Position numbers and translations under genes: made by a program. A DNA stretch of 64,000 bases from Pseudomonas mangrovi (lineage in GTDB: Bacteria > Pseudomonadota > Gammaproteobacteria > Pseudomonadales > Pseudomonadaceae): NCBI RefSeq assembly GCF_003052585.1, contig NZ_QASN01000020.1, positions 434,001 to 498,000 on the forward strand, in the 5' to 3' direction. The notes under the pieces are model-generated. The model was not told the DNA's origin and searched no databases. It worked only from the letters and a program-made list of their open reading frames with translations. Below, piece after piece: positions 1 to 8,962 of the stretch; within the stretch, counting starts at the first letter, position 1; each line of letters starts with the position of its first letter.

Positions 1-1506
1 GGTATCGGCACCACCGACTCCAACAATTACGTGGTCGACACCGTACGGCCAACGGCGACCATCGTCGTGGCCGACACAACCATTGCGGTGGGCGAGACCT
101 CGCTGGTAACCATCACTTTCAATGAAGCAGTGACAGCCTTCACCACGGCTGATCTGACGGTGGCCAACGGCGTGATCTCGGGCTTGAGCAGCAACGACGG
201 TGGCATCACCTGGACCGCGACCTTCACGCCCACCAGTGGCATCACCGACAGCAGCAACGTCATCTCGCTCAACAGTGGCGGCATCGTTGACCTCGCCGGC
301 AACCTCAACGTGGGCACCACCGACTCCAACAACTACGCCGTAGACACGTTGCGCCCGACCGCCACCATCGTACTGAGCGACTCGGCGTTGAAGGCGGGCG
401 AAACCGCACAGGTGACCATCACCTTCAGCGAGGCAGTGTCCGGGTTCACCGACGCAGATCTGACAGTTGCCAACGGCAGTTTGAGCGGACTCAGCAGCAG
501 CGACGGCGGAGTCACCTGGACCGCCACCTTTACCCCGGATCTGGGCGTGGTGGATCTCACCAACCTGATCAGTCTGAACAACAGCGGCATCAACGACATG
601 GCTGGCAACACGGGAACAGGCGTGACCGAATCGGCCAACTACTCGGTCGAGACACGGGTGCCGACAGCCACCATAGTGGTGGCCGATGATGTCCTCCAGG
701 AGGGTGAAGTCTCGCTGGTAACCATTACCTTTTCGGAAGCGGTCAGTGGCTTCGACAATGCCGATCTGAGCGTAAGCAATGGCACCCTGAGCAACGTCTC
801 CTCTTCCGACGGCGGCGTTACCTGGACGGCGACGCTGACCCCGGCAAGCAATGTCAGTGGCACCAGCAATCTGATCAGCCTGGATACCCGCGGTGTGGTC
901 AACATCTTGGGCAATAGCGGTGTCGGCGTGGTGAGCTCCAACACTTATGCAATCGACACGCTGATTCCGAATGATGTGAAGCCGCCGCCAGAGTTTCTCG
1001 TGCAGGATCCGGTGGCTGTTGTCCCGCCGGCGGAGGTTCCTTTGCAGCCGATCGTTTTCACCCCACCGACCGGTGATCTTGGCTCGCCGCTAGGCTTTCC
1101 ACCGCTGTTTGAACAACGCGATACGGGGGGACTGCGGCCGGTCGGGGATATTTTCATCAGCCGCGGCGCGCTGGCGCCCAGCTTCATTGCCCAGGTTTTC
1201 AGCGATGCTGCCGGTGACGGTTCCGCCCAGGGGTTCCTCGGTTTTGGTGGCGGCGATGGCGGGGTGTTTGGCAGCAGCACGCTCTCGGGGCTGTTCAACC
1301 AGGATTCCGCTTCTGACAGTGAGTCACTGAATGCCTTCGGTAGCCGTTCGATCCAGGACGGCGATCTGTCCCAGGGCTTGCGCGGCATGTTTGGCGCACC
1401 GACCCTTGGTCAGCAACTGCAGGAACTCAAGGACATTGAACAACGCCAGATCGACAGCCTGGCAATCGCTTTACAACAGGTCGGCATCAGCCAGGTGCAG
1501 GCCTGA
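1..1506 (+). CDS. Large Ig-like repeat surface protein (adhesin), C-terminal part
   Basis: The reading frame is open at the window edge, so only the last 501 residues are visible. Three bacterial Ig-like repeats of exactly 102 residues lie at bases 37-342, 343-648 and 649-954; each opens with a DT/ET-x-x-P-TATI motif and carries VTITF-EAV, DGG-TWTAT and ISL signatures. A Pro-rich linker follows, then a Gly/Ser/Asp-rich stretch and a Gln-rich amphipathic tail. I see no RTX nonapeptide array and no LPxTG anchor. Such repeats are typical of giant biofilm adhesins exported by type I systems. The TolC-like gene 39 bases downstream fits that, but an ABC/HlyD pair is not in view. The role as an adhesin is inferred from repeat type and context. 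Confidence 0.8.
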   Translation, partial: GIGTTDSNNYVVDTVRPTATIVVADTTIAVGETSLVTITFNEAVTAFTTADLTVANGVISGLSSNDGGITWTATFTPTSGITDSSNVISLNSGGIVDLAGNLNVGTTDSNNYAVDTLRPTATIVLSDSALKAGETAQVTITFSEAVSGFTDADLTVANGSLSGLSSSDGGVTWTATFTPDLGVVDLTNLISLNNSGINDMAGNTGTGVTESANYSVETRVPTATIVVADDVLQEGEVSLVTITFSEAVSGFDNADLSVSNGTLSNVSSSDGGVTWTATLTPASNVSGTSNLISLDTRGVVNILGNSGVGVVSSNTYAIDTLIPNDVKPPPEFLVQDPVAVVPPAEVPLQPIVFTPPTGDLGSPLGFPPLFEQRDTGGLRPVGDIFISRGALAPSFIAQVFSDAAGDGSAQGFLGFGGGDGGVFGSSTLSGLFNQDSASDSESLNAFGSRSIQDGDLSQGLRGMFGAPTLGQQLQELKDIEQRQIDSLAIALQQVGISQVQA

Positions 1507-1545
1507 CAATTTCAAGAGCTTCGGCTATCAGGGGCAATCCAGGGA

Positions 1546-3057
1546 ATGAATACAAGCAAGAAGTTATTCGGTATGAGTGTGCTGGCGTTGGTCGTCAGCG
1601 GATGCGCTGTCACCAGCGAGCCGATCGAGCGTAGCGTCAGTGAGCAGCGTGCCCGCACTGATCTGCAGGACATGTACAAGGGCCAGGAACCCCTGAGCGG
1701 CCCCTTGACCCTGCACCAGGCCATGGCCCGGGCGGTGAAGTACAACCTCGAAGGTCGCCTGAAGATCATGGAAGAGGCCCTGGCCAAACGACAACTGGAC
1801 CTGGCCAGCTTCGACATGCTGCCGCGCATGGCTCTGGACGCCGGCTATGTGGGGCGCAACAACGTCAGCGCCTCCAGCAGCGAGAGCGTGGAGACCGGCA
1901 CCCAGTCGCTGGAGCCCTCGACATCCCAGGACCGCGACCGTGAAGTGGCCGACCTGACCATGGTCTGGAACGTACTCGACTTCGGGGTCAGCTACCTCAG
2001 CGCGAAGCAGGCCGGAGACCAGCGACTGATCGTGCAGGAGCGTCGACGCAAGGTAATCAACACCATCGTCCAGGACGTGCGTTCGGCCTACTGGCGCGCC
2101 ATGGCCGCCGAGCGCCTGCTCAAGCAGATCGACAGCCTGATGACGCGGGTCGAAACGGCTCGCGACAACAGTCAGCGCATGAGCGAGCAGCGCATCGGTG
2201 ATCCGGTACAGACGCTGGGCTATCAGCGCTCGCTGATCCAGGCAACGCGCCAGCTCGAAGAGCAGCGGCGTGCACTGTCCCTGGCCAAGACCGAGCTGGC
2301 GACCCTGATCAACCTGCCCCTGGGCACCGAACTGACCCTGGCTTCCGAGGATGAGTATGTCGTCCCGGAGCTCAAGGTCGACCTGGCGCTGCTGGAGCAG
2401 GAAGCCCTGAGCAACCGCCCGGAATTGCGTGAGCAGGATTACCAGACGCGGATTACCGCCACCGAAACCCGCAAAGCCATGCTGCGGCTGCTGCCGGGCC
2501 TGGAGTTTTCCGTGGGCGGGCATTACGACAGCAACTCGTTCCTGGTGGAGCAGGGCTGGGCCGACTATGGGGTGAAAGTGACCTGGAACCTGTTCAATGT
2601 GATTTCCGCACCGGCAGCCATCGATGTCGCCAAGGCTGGCGAAGAAGTCGCACAGGCGCGGCGCCAGGCAATGTCGATTGCCATCCTGGCCCAGCTCTAT
2701 GTGGCCAATGCCAACTATCGCGAAGCACTGCGCCAGTTCAAAACCAACCAGCAGCTGGCGGACATCGACGGGCAGATAGTCGGTCAGCTGCGTAACCGGC
2801 ATCAGGCCGCCGGGCTGGGCGAACTGGACCTGATCCAGGGTGAGCTGAACACTTTGCAGGCTGATCTGCGGCGGGATCTGTCCTATGCCGAGCTACGCAA
2901 CGCCTACGGGCAGATCTTCGCCAGCGCTGGCCTTGATTTGCTTCCCGACGAGGTGCAATCGACCGAAGTGCAGTCGATCGCTACCGCGTTGGCCAATCGC
3001 GAAGCAGACTGGGCGCAGGGCAATATCGCAGTGCCAGCGGCAACGATGCCTCAGTAA
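1546..3057 (+). CDS. TolC-family outer membrane efflux/secretion lipoprotein
   Basis: A 503-residue TolC-type protein. The N-terminus has a basic stretch and hydrophobic core ending in the lipobox VSGC (Cys about residue 20), so it is a predicted outer-membrane lipoprotein. The body shows the two long, heptad-rich helical halves expected of trimeric alpha-barrel channels, for example residues 165-260 and 380-465. Members form the outer-membrane exit duct of type I secretion or RND/MFS efflux pumps. It starts 39 bases after the adhesin, with AGGGA just before the ATG, and the next gene follows 12 bases later. Adhesin export is therefore the likely job. No inner-membrane ABC protein or adaptor lies in the window. 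Confidence 0.88.
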   Translation: MNTSKKLFGMSVLALVVSGCAVTSEPIERSVSEQRARTDLQDMYKGQEPLSGPLTLHQAMARAVKYNLEGRLKIMEEALAKRQLDLASFDMLPRMALDAGYVGRNNVSASSSESVETGTQSLEPSTSQDRDREVADLTMVWNVLDFGVSYLSAKQAGDQRLIVQERRRKVINTIVQDVRSAYWRAMAAERLLKQIDSLMTRVETARDNSQRMSEQRIGDPVQTLGYQRSLIQATRQLEEQRRALSLAKTELATLINLPLGTELTLASEDEYVVPELKVDLALLEQEALSNRPELREQDYQTRITATETRKAMLRLLPGLEFSVGGHYDSNSFLVEQGWADYGVKVTWNLFNVISAPAAIDVAKAGEEVAQARRQAMSIAILAQLYVANANYREALRQFKTNQQLADIDGQIVGQLRNRHQAAGLGELDLIQGELNTLQADLRRDLSYAELRNAYGQIFASAGLDLLPDEVQSTEVQSIATALANREADWAQGNIAVPAATMPQ

Positions 3058-3069
3058 CCGGTTGCCGGC

Positions 3070-3855
3070 ATGACGCGTCCGGCGTTCTCCCGGTTGCCGG
3101 TCGCGGTGAATCTGCCGTTGCTGTTGCAGGCGCTGGCAGCCATCGGGGAAGACAGCTGGCGGGGACACTTCAACAGTGCCTATCACAGCGGCGACTGGAG
3201 CGGCGTGGCGCTGATTTCTGCTGCCGATGCCTTGAGCGAGCTGTCTTGCGGGCGCGGCCAGCCGCTGCGCCGAGCTCCCTGGTCAGCGGACAGTCGCTGG
3301 CACGCAGCGCTACGTGACTGGCCTCTGGATATCGTCTCTGCCCGGCTGCTGCGGCTTGGTCCCGGCGCGCGCATCCACGAGCATCGGGACTATGACCTGG
3401 GTGGAGCGGACGCGGACCTGCGTCTGCATGTTCCGCTGCTCAGTCCCCCCGAAGTGGATTTCTGGCTGGACCAGCAACGCATTCCGATGATGGCGGGTGA
3501 ATGCTGGTTTCTCGACTTGTTGCGGCCTCATCGTGTCGACAATCGTGGCGCGGAGCCAAGGATTCATCTGGTGATCGATTGCCGCCCCAGTCCGTGGCTG
3601 GAGCAGGCGATTGTCAGTGGGCTGCGCAGCACACCTGCTGCCAGCACCGCGCCAAGCGACTTCGAACGGTTTCGGCGGCAGGTACATAGCGACCCTGAGC
3701 TCGCCAGGCTGTTGCAGGGTCTGCATCAGGTGGATGCCTTCATGGAGCGCGCGCAGGCACTAGGTGCCGAGCAAGGGTTGCACTTCACCCCGGAAGAGCT
3801 GCGCGCCGCCATGCGCCGCGGTCGCCGGCAGTGGCGCGAACAATGGAAGGCCTGA
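3070..3855 (+). CDS. Aspartyl/asparaginyl beta-hydroxylase-type dioxygenase
   Basis: A 261-residue protein with the fold signature of Fe(II)/2-oxoglutarate aspartyl/asparaginyl beta-hydroxylases. Likely metal ligands are H105-x-D107 (in HEHRDYD) and H154 (in LLRPHRVDNRG). R165 (in RIHLVIDC) is a candidate 2-oxoglutarate carboxylate ligand. Known relatives hydroxylate the beta carbon of Asp or Asn in target proteins. There is no signal peptide, so it should act in the cytoplasm before export. It sits 12 bases after the TolC gene and overlaps the sulfotransferase start. The substrate is not shown by the sequence; the repeat protein upstream is the obvious candidate, by inference only. Confidence 0.82.
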   Translation: MTRPAFSRLPVAVNLPLLLQALAAIGEDSWRGHFNSAYHSGDWSGVALISAADALSELSCGRGQPLRRAPWSADSRWHAALRDWPLDIVSARLLRLGPGARIHEHRDYDLGGADADLRLHVPLLSPPEVDFWLDQQRIPMMAGECWFLDLLRPHRVDNRGAEPRIHLVIDCRPSPWLEQAIVSGLRSTPAASTAPSDFERFRRQVHSDPELARLLQGLHQVDAFMERAQALGAEQGLHFTPEELRAAMRRGRRQWREQWKA

Positions 3856-4790
3856 ACCTGGATGGCTGGTTGCCGATTCGGGTGTGGCAGGAAGCCGGAC
3901 AATGGCGCGTCGATTGGTGCTGGTTCGCTGATGCACGATTGTTGCAACCCTTCTTCGGCGATGCGGTAGAAGAGGCTCTTCGCTTGCCTTTCAATCAGGC
4001 GTTCCGTCGGCAGACGCCCTTGAGCGCTCTTACCCAGTGGCAGCAACAGAAGCCCGGTCTTGAGCCTGCGGCGCTGATCTTCCACGCTTCCCGCTGCGGC
4101 TCCACGCTGATCAGCCAGATGCTTGCGCAGCTGGACGACCATATCGTCATCTCCGAACCTCCGCCTCTGGATACTCTGCTGCGCGGCGACATCCCGCATG
4201 CCGAACGTTGTGCGGCACTCAAAGGGCTGGTGTCGGCCTATGGACAGCGCCGTCGTGGACCGGAGCAGCGCCTGGTGATCAAGCTCGATGCCTGGAACAT
4301 CGGCGAGCTGGCGCTGCTGCGCGAATGCTTTGCCCAGACGCCATGGCTGTTCGTCTACCGTAACCCGTTGGAAATTGCCGTCTCCCATCTGCGCCGGCCC
4401 GGCATGCACATGGTGCCGGGGATGATAGGGGCCAGCGTGCTGGACGATGGCTTGCCCTTCAGTGGCCAGGAAGACTTCATTGCGCGCCGGCTGGGACGGC
4501 TACTGCAGACGGGGTTGGAACAGTGCCGGGCATTTGCCGGCACGGCGCTCAACTACAACGAATTGCCTGCGGCGATGGCGGGTCGGTTGGCGGGGTTTTT
4601 CCGGCTTGATGCGGATCACTGCAGACAGGCGCTTGCCTGCGCGCGAGTGCATGCCAAACAGCCGACGCACGCGTTTGCCGAGGATGGCGAGGACAAGCGT
4701 CGGGAAGCATCAGCCTTGCTGCGTGAGCGTGTGCTGGAGTGGACGCAGGAGCCTTATGCGGCGTTGGAATTGCTGAGAGAGGGCTGTTGA
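3831..4790 (+). CDS. Sulfotransferase family protein
   Basis: A 319-residue protein with the PAPS-dependent sulfotransferase signature. The 5'-phosphosulfate loop FHASRCGSTLIS lies at about residues 84-95, and the 3'-phosphate loop is in WLFVYRNPLEIAVSHLRR near residues 173-190. The family moves a sulfuryl group from PAPS to hydroxyl or amino groups of proteins, glycans or small molecules. The open frame starts at 3831, overlapping the hydroxylase gene by 25 bases. A second ATG at 3843 would shorten the overlap to 13 bases and is equally possible. It is cytoplasmic by lack of a signal peptide. The cysC gene just downstream and convergent could supply its donor, PAPS. The acceptor is unknown. 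Confidence 0.82.
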   Translation: MARTMEGLNLDGWLPIRVWQEAGQWRVDWCWFADARLLQPFFGDAVEEALRLPFNQAFRRQTPLSALTQWQQQKPGLEPAALIFHASRCGSTLISQMLAQLDDHIVISEPPPLDTLLRGDIPHAERCAALKGLVSAYGQRRRGPEQRLVIKLDAWNIGELALLRECFAQTPWLFVYRNPLEIAVSHLRRPGMHMVPGMIGASVLDDGLPFSGQEDFIARRLGRLLQTGLEQCRAFAGTALNYNELPAAMAGRLAGFFRLDADHCRQALACARVHAKQPTHAFAEDGEDKRREASALLRERVLEWTQEPYAALELLREGC

Positions 4791-4882
4791 GCCTTTCGGC
4801 GTCTTGCGCGCTTCCCCAGGTGTCCGGCTGTTACCCGGGTATCTGTCGTCAGCCCGATGGAACTGCCCGGGATCGGCAGCTT

Positions 4883-5464
4883 TCACCGGCTAAGTGGATA
4901 GTGCTTCACGACGTAGTCGAACAGCCGCGAGACGCAGTCTTCCAGGCTGGAGCGGGATGTGTCTATCTCCAGGTCGGGGGACTCCGGCGCTTCGTAGGGC
5001 GCGGTAATGCCGGTGAACTCCAATAGCTCGCCGGATCTTGCGCGACGATACAGGCCCTTGGGGTCCCTGCGTTCGCAGGTGGCCAGATCCGCCTTCACAT
5101 GGATTTCGTGAAAGCCTGCTGCGCAGGCTCGGCGGGCATTGGTTCTGTCCTTTCGGTAAGGCGAGATGAATGCAGCAATGCAGATCAGTCCGGCGTCTGC
5201 AAACAATGCCGCTGATTCCCCCGCACGCCTGATGTTCTCGCTGCGGTCCGCGGCCGAAAAGTTCAGGTCGGCACAGAGCCCCTGGCGCAGGTTGTCGCCA
5301 TCCAGGACATAGCAGGAATAACCCTGGTCCAGCAGCTTGAGCTCCAGCGCCGTAGCCAGAGAAGACTTGCCTGCCGCAGACAGGCCTGTGAGCCAGAACA
5401 CCGCGCCGCGGTGGCCGTAGTGTTGCTGGCGATCGATGCCGGTGCATGGCCTGGGTTTATTCAT
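4883..5464 (-). CDS. cysC: Adenylylsulfate (APS) kinase, stand-alone
   Basis: A 193-residue APS kinase: ATP + adenylylsulfate gives PAPS + ADP. The P-loop is GLSAAGKSS at residues 27-35, slightly off the usual GLSGSGKST. DGDNLRQGLCADLNFS and the FISPYRKDR segment match the APS-binding parts of the family, and LYRRARSGEL matches the later conserved KGLYKKAR region. An in-frame stop directly before the ATG fixes the start. No strong ribosome binding site is visible. In Pseudomonas the APS kinase needed for cysteine synthesis is usually fused to CysN, so a single-domain copy beside a sulfotransferase suggests dedicated PAPS supply. It is convergent with that gene, with 92 bases between stops. 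Confidence 0.9.
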   Translation of the reverse strand: MNKPRPCTGIDRQQHYGHRGAVFWLTGLSAAGKSSLATALELKLLDQGYSCYVLDGDNLRQGLCADLNFSAADRSENIRRAGESAALFADAGLICIAAFISPYRKDRTNARRACAAGFHEIHVKADLATCERRDPKGLYRRARSGELLEFTGITAPYEAPESPDLEIDTSRSSLEDCVSRLFDYVVKHYPLSR

Positions 5465-5785
5465 GATTCAGAACTGGGTCGAGTGGGAGGCGGTGCTCAT
5501 CGTACCTCTCGGCAGTCGCAAGCCGCATGTAAAAATCTCCCTGCGCGCCGCCTGTGTTGCCGCCGTGTGGGAGGCCATGCGAGCAAGTTCTTCCGCTTCC
5601 GAAAAGGCTGCGCCCCCGGAGCAGGCACCATCAGTTGCGGATGGCGATGGGCCTCAGGAACTCTGGAAAAGGTAGCGAGCGAAGGGCTGGCGGGAGCGCC
5701 TAGATGGGGTCGCCGAGATGGGGTCACTGTGACCGGACCGCGGTGGGGATCATTTCAATGGCCCCAGGCCGATTTCAGCGGTTCC
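5465..5785. other. Intergenic region between cysC and dnaE2
   Basis: About 320 bases without a supportable gene. Short open frames here have no recognisable protein. Near the dnaE2 stop there are two direct copies of ATGGGGTC (from 5704 and 5719), followed by the perfect dyad GGTCAC-T-GTGACC at 5722-5734. This could act at the 3' end of dnaE2, but no T-run follows, so I do not call a terminator. The cysC promoter should lie in the left half; I could not pick out clear boxes. Confidence 0.5.
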
Positions 5786-8700
5786 CTAGTGAAAGTCGCG
5801 GCTGCGCACGTCCAGTTCGGCCAGTAGCGGTGACAGGTCGCGCAGGCGACCGGCGATCAGGTGGCGTACGCCGTCCTTGGATTCCAGACGGCCGTCCACC
5901 TGCAGCAGCCGCGACTCCACCAGCACCCGCCGCTGGCGTTCGGCCAGGTCGCGCCAGACCACCACATTGATCATGCCGAATTCGTCCTCGAGGGTGACGA
6001 AGGTGACGCCGCTGGCGGTGCCCGGGCGCTGACGGCCGATCACCAGGCCGGCTACCGACAGGTTGCGCCCGTGCTCCAGCACCAGCAGCTCGCGGGAGCT
6101 GCGGCAGCGCCGGGTCCGCAGCGCGTCGCGTAGCAGGCGCAAGGGATGCGGGCCCAGGGTGGTGCCGAGGGTGGCGTAGTCGCCATGCAGGTCTTCGGCC
6201 TGGCTGGGGCGCGGCAATTCCAGCATCGTTTCGGCAAAGCGCGGCGCTTCGGCGAACAGCGGTAGCTGTGGTTCGATGGCGGCGACTTCCCAGCGCGCCT
6301 GGTGGCGATGACCGACCAGGCCCTGCAGGGCGCCGGCATCGGCGAGCAGTTCACGGGCGCGGGCATCCAGATTCGCGCGGCGGCAGAGGTCGGCGGTATC
6401 GGCGAAGGTTGCTCGGGCACGCGCATCCTCCATGCGCCGTGCATCTTCTTCGCGAAAGCCGCGGATCATCCGCAGGCCCAGGCGGATGTCCGGCTGCTCT
6501 CGACCACCGGGCTCCAGGCTGCAATCCCAGTCGCTGTGGCGGACATCCACCGGCAGGGTGTGCAGGCCGTGTCGACGGGCGTCCTGCAGCAACTGGTCGG
6601 GGCTGTAGAAGCCCATCGGCCAGCTGTTGATCAGGGCGCAGGTGAAGGCCGCCGGTTCGTGGCACTTGAGCCAGCAACTGGCGTAGGTGAGCAAAGCGAA
6701 GCTGGCGGCATGCGACTCGGGAAAACCGTAGCTGCCAAAGCCTTTGATCTGCTCGAAGATCCGTGCGGCGAACTCGCTGCTATAGCCGCGCGCGACCATG
6801 CGCTCGGTGAGCCGCTTACGGTGCGGTTCCAGTCCGCCGTGGCGCTTCCAGGCGGCCATGGAGCGACGCAGTTGATCGGCCTCATCCGCGCTGTATTCGG
6901 CCGCCACCATCGCCAGTTCCATCACCTGTTCCTGAAACAACGGCACGCCGAGGGTGCGCTCGAACACCGGCTTAAGCTCGTCGCTGGGGTACTCGACCGC
7001 TTCCTCTTCGTTACGGCGGCGCAGGTAGGGGTGGACCATGTCGCCCTGGATGGGGCCTGGGCGGACGATGGCCACCTCGATTACCAGGTCGTAGAAGGTC
7101 GTTGGCCGCAGCCGTGGCAGCATCGCCATCTGCGCGCGCGACTCGATCTGGAACACCCCGACGGTGTCCGCGCGGCTGATCATCTCGTAGGTGGCGGCGT
7201 CTTCGGCGGGCAGGCTGGCGATGGTCCAGCGCTGGCCGCGATAGCGCTCGATCAGATCGAAACAGCGGCGCAGCGCAGTGAGCATACCGAGGGCGAGCAG
7301 ATCGACCTTGAGCAGGCCGACCAGGTCGAGGTCGTCCTTGTCCCACTGGATGACGGTGCGCTCGGCCATGCTGGCGTTTTCCACCGGCACCAGGCTGGTC
7401 AGCGGCTGTTCTGAAATGACGAAACCGCCGGGGTGCTGCGACAGGTGCCTGGGAAATCCGATCAGCTGCGCGGCGAGAATCTGCAGGCGTTTGAGCATCG
7501 GACTGTCCGGGTCGAAGCCGATCTCGCGCAGACGCTCTGGCGGCGGCACCTGTTCGCTCCAGCGTCCGCAGCAGCCGGCCAGTGCGTTGACCTGGTCCGG
7601 TGGCAGGCCGAAGACCTTGGCCAGCTCGCGCATCGCGCCTGCCGCGCGGTAACTGCTGGCCACGGCGGTGAGGGCGGCGCGGTGGCGGCCATAGCGACGG
7701 AACACGTACTGGATGACTTCCTCACGGCGCTCGTGCTCGAAGTCGACGTCGATGTCCGGCGGTTCCTTGCGCTCGCGTGACATGAAACGCGCGAACAGCA
7801 GGCGCGAGCCAGGCAGGCTGGGGTCCAGCTCGGTAATACCGAGAACGAAACAGACCACCGAGTTGGCCGCCGATCCGCGGCCCTGACAGAGAATGCCCTG
7901 ATCGCGGGCGAAGGCGACGATGTCGTGCACGGTGAGGAAGTAGCTTTCGTATTTCAGCTCGGCGATGACCTGCAGCTCGTAGTCGACCTGCTGTTGCGCC
8001 TTTGCCGGCGCGCCTTCCGGCCAGCGCCGCTGCATGCCGATCCGGCACAGCTGGCGCAGCCAGCTGGTCGGGGTTTCGTTCTCGGGTACCAGCTCGCGGG
8101 GGTACTGGTATTTCAACTCGCTCAGATCGAAGCGACAGCGGGCGGCGATGCGCAGGCTCTCGGTCAGCAAGGGTTGCGGATAGATCGCGGCCAGGACCGC
8201 GCGGCTGCGCAGATGGCGCTCGCCATTGGCGAACAGTCCCAGCCCGGCCTCGGCCAGGGTGCAATGCAGGCGAATGGCGGTCATGCAGTCCTGCAGCGCG
8301 CGGCGGGCGCGCACGTGCATGTGCACATCGCCACAGGCTACGGTGGGCAGGGCCAGTCGCTGTGCCAGCTCCTGCAGCTCGCTCAAACGTTGTGCATCGT
8401 CGGGCCCGCGGTGCAGCTCGACGCCCAGCCAGAGACGTTCGGCAAACAGCTCGCTTAGCCACAGCCCCTGAGTGGGTTGCAGTTGCGCGTCGGGCAGCCA
8501 GATCGCCAGCAAACCACTCAGGGACAGGGTGAAATCCTCGCGCAGCAGCCGGTACTCGCCCTTGGCTGCACGGCGTCTGGCCTGGCTGATCAGCGCGCAG
8601 AGGTTCTGGTAGCCGGCCAGGTTCTCCACCAGCAGGACGATCTTCGGTCCGTTGTCGATGCGCATTTCGCTGCCGACGATGAGCCTTACGCCTGGTTCGT

Positions 8701-8962
8701 GTTCGCTCGCGGTTGCCTGAGCGGCCTGCCAGGCACGGACGATGCCGGCGAGGCTGCATTCGTCGGTGATCGCCAGGGCCTGATAGCCCTGCTGGTGGGC
8801 ACGCTTGAACAGCTCCTCGGCGCTGGAAGCGCCGCGCTGGAAGCTGAAATTGGACAGGCAGTGCAGCTCGGCGTAATCGGGCGGGCGCCCGAGTGGGTCT
8901 CGCGCGACCGGGTCCCTCCGGACCGGGTCTCGCCTGACCGGGTCTCGCCGGACCGGAATCAT
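5786..8962 (-). CDS. dnaE2: Error-prone DNA polymerase DnaE2 (ImuC)
   Basis: A C-family polymerase of 1058 residues that, with ImuA and ImuB, makes the SOS mutasome for damage-induced translesion synthesis. It shows the N-terminal PHP domain ([17 protein letters not shown]), the catalytic [12 protein letters not shown] segment and the C-terminal OB-type region ending in VRSRDFH, as in intact family members. The ATG at 8962 is chosen because it overlaps the imuB stop as ATGA; the frame opens further upstream without support. Odd point: the first ~23 residues form an extra extension made of V-R-R-D-P type pentapeptides encoded by four 15-bp repeats, before the usual start of the PHP domain. Expression should follow the LexA box upstream of imuA. 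Confidence 0.93.
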   Translation of the reverse strand: MIPVRRDPVRRDPVRRDPVARDPLGRPPDYAELHCLSNFSFQRGASSAEELFKRAHQQGYQALAITDECSLAGIVRAWQAAQATASEHEPGVRLIVGSEMRIDNGPKIVLLVENLAGYQNLCALISQARRRAAKGEYRLLREDFTLSLSGLLAIWLPDAQLQPTQGLWLSELFAERLWLGVELHRGPDDAQRLSELQELAQRLALPTVACGDVHMHVRARRALQDCMTAIRLHCTLAEAGLGLFANGERHLRSRAVLAAIYPQPLLTESLRIAARCRFDLSELKYQYPRELVPENETPTSWLRQLCRIGMQRRWPEGAPAKAQQQVDYELQVIAELKYESYFLTVHDIVAFARDQGILCQGRGSAANSVVCFVLGITELDPSLPGSRLLFARFMSRERKEPPDIDVDFEHERREEVIQYVFRRYGRHRAALTAVASSYRAAGAMRELAKVFGLPPDQVNALAGCCGRWSEQVPPPERLREIGFDPDSPMLKRLQILAAQLIGFPRHLSQHPGGFVISEQPLTSLVPVENASMAERTVIQWDKDDLDLVGLLKVDLLALGMLTALRRCFDLIERYRGQRWTIASLPAEDAATYEMISRADTVGVFQIESRAQMAMLPRLRPTTFYDLVIEVAIVRPGPIQGDMVHPYLRRRNEEEAVEYPSDELKPVFERTLGVPLFQEQVMELAMVAAEYSADEADQLRRSMAAWKRHGGLEPHRKRLTERMVARGYSSEFAARIFEQIKGFGSYGFPESHAASFALLTYASCWLKCHEPAAFTCALINSWPMGFYSPDQLLQDARRHGLHTLPVDVRHSDWDCSLEPGGREQPDIRLGLRMIRGFREEDARRMEDARARATFADTADLCRRANLDARARELLADAGALQGLVGHRHQARWEVAAIEPQLPLFAEAPRFAETMLELPRPSQAEDLHGDYATLGTTLGPHPLRLLRDALRTRRCRSSRELLVLEHGRNLSVAGLVIGRQRPGTASGVTFVTLEDEFGMINVVVWRDLAERQRRVLVESRLLQVDGRLESKDGVRHLIAGRLRDLSPLLAELDVRSRDFH
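8895..8954. repeat. Four tandem 15-bp repeats at the dnaE2 5' end
   Basis: Four head-to-tail units occupy 8895-8909, 8910-8924, 8925-8939 and 8940-8954, with consensus GGGTCTCGCCKGACC and a few changes. Each unit contains a GGTC...GACC dyad. Read on the - strand they encode the repeating pentapeptide of the DnaE2 N-terminal extension, so the copy number can change without breaking the frame. Confidence 0.9.

Noticed and set aside
1196-1280. RTX calcium-binding repeats in the adhesin C-terminus
   Set aside because: The stretch is Gly/Asp-rich (GFGGGDGG) but lacks the periodic GGxGxDxLx nonapeptides.
5436-5675. A 79-codon + strand frame between cysC and dnaE2
   Set aside because: It overlaps the cysC start, has no recognisable protein features and no convincing ribosome binding site.
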